NCBI RefSeq assembly: GCF_949628265.1
Contig: NC_088788.1
Coordinates: forward strand, 248,001 to 312,000
DNA length: 64,000 nucleotides
DNA from: Cloeon dipterum
Taxonomy: Eukaryota; Arthropoda; Insecta; Ephemeroptera; Baetidae
Direction of reading: 5' to 3'
The position numbers and the translations under genes are program-made. The notes beneath the pieces were generated by a model. That model searched no databases and had not been told where the DNA came from. It was given only the letters and a program-made list of their open reading frames with translations. Position 1 is the first letter of the stretch. Each line of letters opens with the position of its first letter. This document shows, piece by piece, positions 26,101 through 35,772 of the stretch.

Positions 26101-28028
26101 AATTTAATTATAATTTTAATAATTTCGCTCGGCTCAGAAGTTACAAAACACACAATAAACTCTTTGACCTGATAACCGATTCGGTGAGAGGATAAAATAT
26201 CCCCAGAACATTTCGCTTAACCCACCTAAATCTTTCCTTCGACACGTGCTAGCGTTTCGCCGTGGAAAGCCGGAAAAAAGTGGAATGACGTCCGCACTAG
26301 ATTTGTTCTGGTTGAGTGCACAAATCCATCCACTTTCCTTCCTTAACGAGCTATCCAAATTACACCAAACACTATACATTTTTGATGATATTCGAAAAAG
26401 CTAAACAATCAAAATTCATCCAACTAAATACGACTGCTGACGCGTGACTTGTTAAAATAACAGGATTCGATTGAGAATGGAAAGAAAAGCACTTTTATCA
26501 TCGATCATTGATGAATGTTCATTTAGTGTTGTCGTTCGTCGTTGTCGCTGGCGATGAAGTCGGGAAGCTTTGGTCGTTGGCTCTGCTTTCTGATATATTC
26601 CGCCGGCGCTGTGCTTGAGCGAAATAAAAAAAAGAAGGTAATCCCAGGGGTGAGCCCTTATGCACTGGCAAATTACCTACTCTACCTGAACGAACGTACG
26701 TATACAACAGAGTCTCCACGGGTCAGCTTGCAAACTCAACGATTTTTCCGCTATTTTTAACTCTTGCCGGCCGACCGGCCGGCTACCTGCTTGCGCAATG
26801 GAAGCCGTCCATCCGGCAGGGCATGCGAGATGCGAGAGAGCGAGCGTGCCTAATTCGTCTTGGCCACGCGCGCACTGTCTGCGAGATGCCGAATACTGCG
26901 AATTCATATCTATGCTTTATCAAATTTGCCAGCAGAAAAAACGTGGGCAAACGGCTTTTCCTGCTACCGCTCAATAAAGAAAAGCATCCGTCGTTGTCGT
27001 TGTTGTTTTCCGCGCAAACGAGCGTCAAATCAAATAAGGGTTTATGCGATGCGACTCCGTGTGTGTATCGTTTTTATTCTGCTCTCTTTGTTTGTGTATC
27101 TCGTGTACGAGCAGAGAGTATTTGTTTCATGCCAGCGAGAAATCTTGCCGATTCGTTGGACTACTACTGCAAAATCCAATGATAAAGCACGCCTTTAAAC
27201 GGAACGAATGTTTCAGGCCTCTTAAATCGAAGCCCCGCATACGCGCCAAACTTGTATTTACTCATGTGGTAAAACCTGGTGCGAAAACCATCCTAGAAGA
27301 GAGCAGAGCGTAGTAGAATGAATTACCTTTATTTTACGTGAGATATATTTGCTGAAAATGCAAAAGAAATGAAATTCTATTGTCCATCCACGGACTCTGT
27401 TCAATTTTGTCTCGGTTTTTTATTTTAATTTGACTGCTCGGGACAATTTTAGATTAAATTTGAATTTAAACACGATGGAAATTATAAATTGATTTGATAG
27501 TCATCTCGCAGCAATACCTTCCAATTTTGACAACAGATACTTCGGAGTGCACGTCAGCCGTGAATTTATTTAAGGAATCAGTCACCGTAGAAATTAATTC
27601 ATAAATAATTTCGAAAAAATGCTATTTCATTGGAGAGATGACAGAAAAAATTCAGGTTAAACATTGGTATTTCGGATTTTGACCCAGCATCTGTGGCAAA
27701 CTCGTGCAAATAGCCTTGGCAGAATATAATTCGGTTAAACTGTAACGCAAAAATCAACACCTGGAGTGGGAAAACGTGGCTCGCTCCGGTGGCAAATTTG
27801 ATTAAACGCATAACCCCGTGCGCGGCGGCAGCAACAAGGAGAATAAAACGCGCTCGCTCGGTTGGTGTTTCAGCTGGAGACGAGAAGCCGGCCGCGATGC
27901 AGCACGGCAGCCGGACGTCGAGCTCGTCGCCGCTGGGCTCGCTGGTGCCGTGGTGCACGTTTTCCTCGCTGCTGGTCACCTACTTGACGTGGTTCCGACC
28001 CCAGAGAAGACTGCTGCTGCCCAGGTGA
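7930..28028 (+). CDS. Dpr-family two-Ig-domain cell-surface protein (5' partial; five exons)
   Basis: Exons: 7930-8117, 15395-15496, 23437-23545, 24929-25219, 27874-28028. All joins are AG/GT and keep one frame; stop TGA at 28026-28028. About 281 residues are visible. Ig1 runs from a short linker through LPCTV to YECQVSSHP, with the family signature VSWIRRKDFHLLTVG and the cysteine pair. Ig2 starts AEISGGADLHLKSGSTLRL, has cysteines in LTCSL and YSCVPSN, and contains FWYHDGRMINYDKERG. The tail ends in a hydrophobic stretch (VPWCTFSSLLVTYLTWF) that fits a GPI-attachment or membrane signal. Dpr proteins are neuronal surface receptors that pair with DIP proteins in synaptic matching; this is family knowledge, and the subtype (which dpr number) is not settled. 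The signal peptide exon is missing: the first exon begins at codon position 2. Intron sizes of about 7.3, 7.9, 1.4 and 2.7 kb fit long neuronal genes. Confidence 0.9.
10152..10192. repeat. (CT)n microsatellite
   Basis: Forty-one bases of pure CT repeat in a Dpr intron. On the other strand it is a (GA)n tract, the kind of sequence bound by insect GAGA-type factors, but no function is shown here. Confidence 0.95.
14141..14178. repeat. GA-rich microsatellite
   Basis: An imperfect (GA)n run interrupted by GGG, in a Dpr intron. Confidence 0.9.
15395..15496 (+). CDS. Dpr exon b: central Ig1 strands
   Basis: Acceptor CACGCAG before 15395 and donor GTAATC from 15497. The exon is 34 whole codons, phase 0 on both sides. 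It encodes VSWIRRKDFHLLTVG, then a TYSSDDRF segment ending HTRHLQ. The WIR...LLTVG...SDxRF pattern is the most diagnostic stretch of Dpr Ig1. Confidence 0.93.
15497..23436 (+). other. Dpr intron (7.9 kb)
   Basis: No gene seen. It holds a (GT)n-like tract near 18350-18374, a short AAATG tandem at about 16586-16603, an AT-rich block at 18.8-19.6 kb, GC-rich islands at 15.9-16.4, 17.85-18.4 and 19.85-20.2 kb, and the (CA)n tract at 23152-23192. Confidence 0.75.
23152..23192. repeat. (CA)n microsatellite
   Basis: Forty-one bases of uninterrupted CA dinucleotide, about 245 bases upstream of Dpr exon c. Confidence 0.95.
23437..23545 (+). CDS. Dpr exon c: end of Ig1
   Basis: Acceptor TTGCAG before 23437 and donor GTAATT from 23546. 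The 109 bases end one base into a codon. The exon encodes NWGLKIKSVQQRDSGFYECQ with the second Ig1 cysteine in the DSGxYxC motif, then VSSHPPTSIFIELRIV. Confidence 0.93.
23546..24928 (+). other. Dpr intron (1.4 kb)
   Basis: No gene or notable repeat beyond a short GCGCT tandem near 24250-24266 and a GC-rich stretch with CGCG runs near 24400. Confidence 0.75.
24929..25219 (+). CDS. Dpr exon d: complete Ig2 domain
   Basis: Acceptor TTCAACAG before 24929 and donor GTAATG from 25220. The 291 bases hold a complete C2-type Ig domain: LTCSLKK with the first cysteine, FWYHDGRMINYD in the middle, and DSGNYSCVPSN with the second cysteine, ending INVHVLDG. The exon is strongly GC-rich compared with its flanks. 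Confidence 0.94.
25220..27873 (+). other. Dpr intron (2.7 kb)
   Basis: No gene seen. Short open frames at 26.8-27.3 kb on the plus strand overlap one another in different frames and have no recognisable domain. Confidence 0.7.
27874..28028 (+). CDS. Dpr exon e: C-terminal tail and stop
   Basis: Acceptor GTTTCAG before 27874. The reading frame continues as AGDEKPAAMQHGS; the PAAM(Q/Y/H)HG motif after Ig2 is typical of Dpr proteins. A serine-rich stretch follows, then a hydrophobic segment and a short basic end (RPQRRLLLPR) before TGA. The basic end after the hydrophobic stretch is a little unusual for a GPI signal and could instead be a cytoplasmic tip. Confidence 0.85.
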
Positions 28029-29030
28029 TCTCGTTAAGCGGAGAAAAAGTGAGAAGAAGCAGCAGACGACTATAGCTCGAGAGACAGACTGCACCCTAAT
28101 TACCCGTCGCCACCCCACAGTGTGTGTTTGTGTGTGTGTTGAGTGAGTGAGTGCGGCCGTTCACCCTCCCGCTGGACTGCAGGGTGTGTTATTGTTGCCA
28201 CGTTGATTGGTTGCTTGACTGTGTGTGTGTGTGTGTTGCTGATCGAGCAGACATGAGTTTTTTCCTTCCTCTCCGAAGAATGAGTGAGTGCGCTTGTCGG
28301 ATTAAGTGGCTCAGCATTTTAATTGGATCGAACCCGAATAAGAAGGTGGAATTAATTGGATGCCACTCTCCACCCTGCCCTGCCCTGCCCCACCCCCGCC
28401 CCTTTGTCCGTCGTTTTATGCATTTTAGCCGGCACCCTCTAAATTAGGGTTCCATTCAAAATGCGTGCGTGACCTGCGAAACCTGTTTCCCTATATATTC
28501 TATGATAACTCTCAATCTCTTCGCTTGGAATCTCAAGAATATGTATGTCGGTGTATTCACTTCAAAACGAATGACTCGCTGCGGTGTACATTTAAGCACA
28601 CACAAACAATTGGTGTAAGCATATTATTATGTAATATGTATATTTGACGCGCGGGCGGGCGGGCGGGCCGGCGAACCTTGTTGGAGAATTTTGGCAGATT
28701 GTGAAATATGGTCCGCGCGCTTGCGACATCTATGAATATATTTTTTAATAAATATTTGTGTTGAAACTCGTTGCTTCGGTCTAACGCATTTTAAGCCTCG
28801 GTTAGTGTCCTCTCTCTCTCTCTCTTTCTCTCTCACGAAACGTGCGTGTATCATAATGTGTAATGTGTTGTGTAAATTAACCTCTTGCGACTTTTCGTGC
28901 AACTGCCGCCGACATTATTTCAATTTAAAGCGTAAATAGCGATCCTCGCAGCTTGTGTGTTTCGTTTTCACTCACTCACTGAGCGGAAATTTGGCGATCC
29001 TGTACAATAAATAAATAAGGTGAAGAAAAC
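28029..29030 (+). other. Probable Dpr 3' UTR with candidate polyadenylation signals
   Basis: After the Dpr stop there is no further exon of that gene. AATAAA occurs at 28747-28752 and at 29006-29011; the second is inside an AATAAATAAATAA cluster and is the more likely end. The stretch contains GT-rich runs (about 28128-28240) and a (TC)n tract (28809-28834). The true 3' end is unproven. Confidence 0.4.
28809..28834. repeat. (TC)n microsatellite
   Basis: An imperfect CT run in the presumed Dpr 3' UTR. Confidence 0.85.
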
Positions 29031-29539
29031 GGTTAATGTGCTCAAGAGATTATTAAAAAACAAAACAAAAATACAACTATACAGAGATGAATATTCCGAT
29101 GAAATTGTGTAATTTAATGTTTGGTCCGGCAATGAGTTGGAAATGCGAATTCTGTTCTTAATTTCAACTGTAATCCAATCAATTGCCAAATTATTTAATA
29201 TTTTTAAAAATAAAAGTTTGAAAAATGATATCTATAGTTTCTTTTCCTGTGCATTTTTTATTTATTTTAATTGCGCTACGCAGATTTTAGAGCTTTGCCT
29301 CTGTAATTATCAAAATGAGTAAAAAATGCCACTCACGTAGACTCAGGACTTTGTTCGTGCAGCCGATTGTGTAATATTAAATAATTTGTTCTCAATGAGC
29401 CACTTGAATTTGCGCGTCACACGCAAAACCAAATTATTATCTTGAAGCAAAGTCTAGCGATTTTTCGATGTTGCACAAGATATTTAAGAGTGAATCGCTT
29501 AACGATAATGAGTGCAATTGCGCGCCGGCTACAGCAGCG

Positions 29540-32500
29540 ATGGGTGCACTCGCAGAGAGATTGTTCGCGGTGGCTGCGTGCCTCGCCGTGGCCGCCTCAT
29601 CCCCTTTACCCAAAGCCATTTGCGGTTACGAGGTAAATAAAGCTCGATCAGCGATTTTTAAAATTTTAATCATCTTGCAATTAGTCGTGTCCCGTTCCGA
29701 AAGAAGGCATGACGAATGTGCATTTGATCGCTCACTCGCACGACGACGTTGGCTGGCTGAAAACCGTGGACCAGTACTATTACGGTCAAAACAACTCGAT
29801 TAAGCCAGTCGGGGTGCAGTACATCATCGACTCGGTGGTGAATGAACTTCCGAAAGACCCCTCCAGACGGTGAAATTCAGATTTAAAACTCTTTCAAAAA
29901 TTTCTCACGCAACTCGTAGATTCATTTACGTCGAGACCGCCTACTTCCGCCAGTGGTGGAATAACCGAGACCAAGAAGCGAGAGAAAAGGTGGAAGCGCT
30001 GGTCGAATCGGGCCAGCTGGAAATCATCAGCGGCGGCTGGGCCATGCACGACGAGGCCGTCACCCACTACCAGTCCATTATTGACCAGTTCACGTGGGGA
30101 TTTAAGTGCGCACCGACCGTCCCTTAAAAAATAAAGTGCCATAAGTCGAATCATATTTCAGGAATCTTGACGACATGTTCAACACGTCGTGCGCCCGCCC
30201 CAAGATCGGCTGGCAAATCGACCCGTTCGGCCACGCGAGGGAGACGGCGTCCATGATGGCCATGATGGGCTTCGACGGACTCTTTTTCGCCAGGCTCGAT
30301 CATGCCGACAAAAATAACAGGTTTACAAATCAGGGATTGGAGATGGTTTGGAAGACGAGCCCCGATCACGGTGCGAAATTAAATCCCGCAGCCTTTAATT
30401 AATAATAATTAATTAATATTAGGTGCCTCTTCGTACCTGTTCACGAGCGCCAACCACGATATATTGTACCACTCCCCAATCGGTTTCTGCTTCGACATTT
30501 TGTGCGACGACGAGCCAATTGTCGATGATTTAAACAGCCCAGACTACAACGTCGACAGAAGAGTACTTTAAGAGGAAGAAATCGGTTCAAATTGCTTTAA
30601 ATTGTTGATAACTTGTAGGTCAACAGCTTCATAGAGTTCATTCAAAAACAAAGCACGTACATGAAATCAAACAACATTTTGGTTACGATGGGAATCGATT
30701 TCGCCTACCAGCAAGCCAGCTACTGGTTCAATAATTTAGATAGGCTGATCAAGTGAGCCCTTTTTAATTAAGCGTCTTCTATAAAACTCGTTGGAAAATA
30801 ATAGATACACCAACGAAAGACAAGCAGAAGGGGGGAAAATCAACCTTTTGTACTCGACACCTTCGTGCTACCTGAAAGCGGTGCACGAAGCTGGCTTAGA
30901 ATGGCCATCGAAAGAAGACGACTTTTTCCCCTATTCCAGCGACGAGTACAGCTACTGGACCGGCTATTTCACTTCACGGCCCACGCTCAAATTTATGGAG
31001 AGAAAAGGAAATAACCTGTTGCAGGTCGATAAACATTTTTTAATTAACGAGACTTTTAAGTTAAATTAAAAAAACATTTTAAATTATTTATCAGGTGTGC
31101 AAGCAACTGAGTGTTTTGGCGGATCTTCGCGAGGAAAAATGGGAGGACTTGGCTTCGCTGCGCGAGGCGATGGGCATCATGCAGCACCACGACGCGATCA
31201 CCGGCACCGAAAGGCAACACGTGGCCGAGGACTACGCTCTGCGTCTGCACAGGAGCATGGAGCATTGCCGACAAACTGCTGAAAACGCTCTCAAGTACGC
31301 GTGTCTTTGGCACGAGACTCGAATTCTAAAAAGCGCTGCACAATTTTAGCAAACTGGCAGCGAAGGAAGGCTCGACCGAGGTGCAGTTCGACTCGTGTCT
31401 TCTCACCAACGTCAGCCAGTGCGACACTTCCGAGCAGGCGGAAAAATTCGTGGTAACACTGTACAACCCTCTCGCGCAGGTGACTTCAATGTTCGTCCGA
31501 CTTCCAGTCCAGGACTTTGAATACCAAGTCCGTAATGAGCTCGGTAATTAAGAGAGAATATAATTAAATGCATTAATTAAACGAAGATTGTTTATAGGCG
31601 TGTTAATTGACACACAAATGCTGAAAATTCCGACGCCGGTGCTAAACATGCCTGGTCGCCAGAGCTCAGCAACGCAGGAATTGCTTTTCCAGGCTGAAAA
31701 CCTTCCTGCTCTCGGCTTCAAATCATACCGAGTTGAAAAATCAAACACGGCCTCGCCGCCGCCTCAGCCTTCTGAAGAGCTGGTCATTGCAAATGACGTA
31801 ATAACTGGTTTAAATTTGAATTTGTTTCTTAAAATTCAATTTGCCAATTTAACACAGGTCATCGAAGTCACCTTTGATGCCGATCTGAAGCGCCTCTCGT
31901 CCGTGAAAGACATCGCAGCGGACAAAACTTACGCGGTCAGCCAAGATTTCCAGTACTATGAAGCTGTGGAAGGAGATAATCTCGGAGCAGCAAGACGCGC
32001 GTCCGGCGCCTACATTTTCCGACCTGTGAACCACCAAATGTTCCCGGTTTCTGACTCGCCTCCTACAATTGAAACCTATACAGGTGCAATCGACACACGT
32101 ACAGCTGGAAAGCAATGAATTTGGATAATTAAATATTTTCAGGTGCCTTGGTGAATGAAATCCACCAAGAGTGGAATGACTGGGTCAGCCTCGTAACCAG
32201 GATTTATAAAGGAACGAACCACGTCGAGTTGGAGTGGATTGTCGGGCCCATTCCGATCGAGTAAAATTTATTTTTTCTCTCATTTAAATATATTTGTTCA
32301 TTTTGTAATTTATCAGTGACGATATAGGCAAAGAAGTTATTAGTTTGGTCTCACTAAGTGGCTGGGAGACGAATGGCAAATTCTACACCGACTCAAACGG
32401 ACGCCAAATCCTAGAACGAAACAGAAACCTCAGACCCACCTGGGACTTTGACCCCAGTTTAGAGCCTGTCGCGGGAAATTACTACCCAATTACCACTGCA

Positions 32501-33472
32501 ATATCTATTAGAAACCACGCCGCAAACTCGGAGAATGAAGAACTCGCCATTATCACCGACAGAGCACAGGGCGGTTCAAGTATCGAAAACGGCACCTTGG
32601 AAATTATGGCAAGTGCTTAATAATTATTAATTAATATCCGCCACATAATAATAATTTATCTTCAATTTCTCAGCTTCACCGCCGTCTTCTGTTTGACGAC
32701 GACAAAGGTGTTGCTGAGCCTTTGAATGAAACTGCTTTCGGCGAGGGCCTCGTGGCGCGAGGAAAGCAAATTCTGCTGTTCGGCCAGACGGAGGCGCACC
32801 CGACCTCGATTTACAAAACGAGACGCCTCGTCAGGGACAGCATGGTGCTCGCGCCCTGGCTTTTCATCACGCGAACCGACCTCACACCCACTCAGTGGGG
32901 CGAACAATACAACACCTTCGTCAGTTTATTCATTACTGAGGGATCAGCATTTTTCTAAAAATAAAATTTCGCGACAGTACACCGGGCTGAGGAGAGAGGT
33001 ACCGCCGAACGTCAACCTTTTGACCTTGGAGCCGTGGAACGGCGAGGGCATGCTGGTCCGAGTTGAGCATTTCCTCGAAAAGAACGACGACCCCGAACTG
33101 TCGCAGCCGATAAACGTCCCTCTCATGGTGCCCATTCTATTTTAATTTCCCGAGTTTAATTTAATCGGAAAATATTATTTTTCCTAGGGCTTGATTGACA
33201 GAATTAACGAAGAGATGGCGATCGGAGAGACGATCCTGGGCGGAAACCAATGGCTCAGCGACAACGTGAGGCTCGAGTTTAAAATCGAAGGCGAGGAGTC
33301 AACGAGCCAGCAGCTGCCACGACCCGACCCCAACGAGGACATGGCCAACATCACCCTCAACCCCATGCAGATCCGCACTTTCATCGTGCAAACCCGCAGC
33401 ACCGCAACCATGACCGCTCCCTGCTCCATTCTACTGTTGGCTCTAGCCATTTTGACAATTATAAATATTTAA
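29540..33472 (+). CDS. MAN2B1: Lysosomal alpha-mannosidase, GH38 (copy 1, 16 exons)
   Basis: Hydrolyses alpha-linked mannose from N-glycans in the lysosome. Exons: 29540-29632, 29685-29869, 29920-30105, 30162-30370, 30423-30562, 30619-30752, 30805-31024, 31095-31294, 31350-31543, 31598-31797, 31858-32083, 32143-32260, 32317-32608, 32674-32919, 32978-33127, 33188-33472; 1025 residues, about the usual family length. A signal peptide ([20 protein letters not shown]) precedes CPVPKEG. Zinc ligands are expected in AHSHDDVGW (H50, D52) and [10 protein letters not shown] (about H420-H421); the catalytic nucleophile is D175 in [11 protein letters not shown]. The start is chosen because copy 2 starts at the equivalent ATG; an in-frame ATG at 29468 would add 24 residues, but a TATTTAAG box at 29481 argues against it. 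Oddities: intron 13 has a GC donor, intron 10 is 60 bases with no in-frame stop, and the protein ends in a hydrophobic tail ([15 protein letters not shown]). Confidence 0.94.
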
Positions 33473-33525
33473 GACTCTTCTTCTTGGAATTTAATACAGT
33501 TTACGAAATTCCACGTGAATTTAAT

Positions 33526-33531
33526 AATAAA
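33526..33531 (+). terminator. Polyadenylation signal of mannosidase copy 1
   Basis: AATAAA 53 bases after the stop codon, in AT-rich sequence. It is the first canonical signal downstream. Confidence 0.6.
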
Positions 33532-35757
33532 CAATTTTACTATTTTTCACATTCTATTTACTTGAAATTTTAATTAACCTGCAAGGATTATCAAAATGTC
33601 TGTTTGTTATTTCAGTACCTTTTTTAATACACACATTATATTATTAGGGCGAAAATTTTATTATATAATTGGATTTAAAATAGTGTTACTTATTTCTCTT
33701 GCAAGTAGGGTAAAATATGTATTATTGATAGATGGCCTGGAATTCAATGTGCGTGGCTTAACATGCTTCTCAGGAGGCAATGTATTTAATCAATTCAATT
33801 TTATTTCTACACAAATACGTCATGTCATAATATTTATAAAAGTAATTCAAAATAACAAAAATATGACACTTAATTTCGTTACTTTTTGGCTCTAATAGAA
33901 TTTCCACATTTAAAAATACATTTTAATCTGTTCAACTTGCCTGGAAGACAATAGAAATTGTACAACAAAATGCGTAAGATTGCTTTCAATTTCGGAATCT
34001 AATATAGCCGGCTCTTTAAATCCCCGTGCCTGTTGGAACTTTAAAAAAATATTAAAAGGTGGATTTCCCAGCCAAACTTTAAGCCCTTTAAACGTTCCTT
34101 GCCCGCCTATTAATTGTGAAAGAGAAACCTACTTATTTCTCAAGTAAAATCAATTTGTTTACTATTTGACAGAATTTCTTACTACCTTTACACCCCACGA
34201 CTGTTTCACAACCTCTCAACGAAACATTTCAAAAGGAAAATAACCCTGACGAGATAACAGGGATTAAAGTGCCACAGGCAAGAGCTGTATTTAAACATTT
34301 AAAAACCCTCCAGTGGAGTCCTAGCCATTTGATAAGTGGTTTTATCACACCACAAGAAGGTAAACAAACGGGACCAGGGATCGGGGAAAAGGAACAATAG
34401 GCAACACGCGGTAACTCCGAATCTGAACCCCCAGGGAAAAAATTCCTAACGGGCTGCCGGGCATCGGGAAAATATTTTCGGGAGCAGCAGTCCCACGAAG
34501 GCAATTTTTATCTTTTGATAATAAAAACGGTAAATTTTTATTAATTTTTCAAAATGTCTGCCTTTTTTAGCACCGAGCAGTAAATAACCGAAAAATAGTC
34601 TGCTGTGTACTGTGTCAGAAAGCTTTTAAACGCTAATTAGATGGTACGAACGTCATAAAAGCAAAGAGAAAAAAATCCCTATTCAACTCAAAGATCAAAA
34701 AGTATGTTGTGGGCATAACGACAAAAAAAGCATTTTTGGCTTGTTGCAGCGTGTGAAATGGATTTCATCATGTCTCAAATTTTATCAAAGAAAAGGAACT
34801 TTCGGAATTTCCATTGTTTGTTTTGAATGTTATTGGTAAATATCGTACATTTCATAAATTTTGTATGCATTCCAAACTTATTACGAAATTTTGAAACAAA
34901 TTTTCTCCGAGCTTCGGTGCAATAATATGTATTAATATTTTTTTCCCCCAATTTTACTCTCCTTGTTTCAAGCAACAAAACACCGTCCTAACGTTGGAGT
35001 CGGGAAGTGAAGCAAGAAGCAATACAAGTGAAGTGACTCAACTCAAATTTAATAATCCACCTACGCAATCGCGTGTGTGTTGTCAGCTGTAAGAGTTGAT
35101 TCTTCCTCCGACTTTGACTGTGTGTGCGTTGCGCGACGTTCCCTGATTTTAAATTTTCGTGTACCGATCACCGCCTGCAGCTCCTGCTCAGATAGTTCAT
35201 CTTTCTACCACTAGCACCAGCCCTGGCACCAGCCGCATGTTTTGGTGGCGCTGCCGACGCTGATGCTTGATTGCGCATGCGTGTTGCAGCGCTAAGCAAG
35301 GCTGCGACGGGAACACAATGGATGTGGCCTGTTGTGAACTGTTTATTTTGTAACAATGTCTTTTTAATTAGAAATTCCTCCGATTCTTGCTCATTTCTCT
35401 GTTCGCCGCCGAAGGTTATGCTCGTGCCGATATTCTGAAGTGTCATTCCGACCACTCCGAAGCAAAGAAAGTTAGTATGCGTACTGGAATTTACAATATT
35501 TACACTCAGCAAGACGAGATTGGTCGAATAAGATGCATTTTTTGACACAATCTGCGTTATTTCCGATCGATCTGAACGCAGTCCCGATGCATTTCGTTCA
35601 GTGAGATGCAAGTGAGCTCTCTTCGGTCCATTTAAATCCGCTTTGAGCGATTTTTCAATCGAATCTTGACCGAGCGAGACCCGCCCCTGCTTTCTCCGTA
35701 ATTTATCTAACCCACTTTCTGTCTCTCTGTGCCGATATAATGTTGTAAACTCTGCAG
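33532..35757. other. Intergenic DNA between mannosidase copy 1 and fzr
   Basis: No gene supported. AT-rich to about 34.0 kb. The fzr promoter and 5' untranslated exon(s) probably lie at 34.98-35.70 kb, where GC content rises and CpGs appear. A 147-codon open frame on the minus strand at 35168-35611 is not recognisable and is probably accidental. I cannot place the transcription start of fzr. Confidence 0.5.
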
Positions 35758-35772
35758 AAACTCGGCGCCAAG

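Noticed and set aside
35168-35611. 147-codon minus-strand open frame upstream of fzr
   Set aside because: No recognisable domain. It lies where the fzr promoter or leader is expected, and its composition follows the local GC rise.
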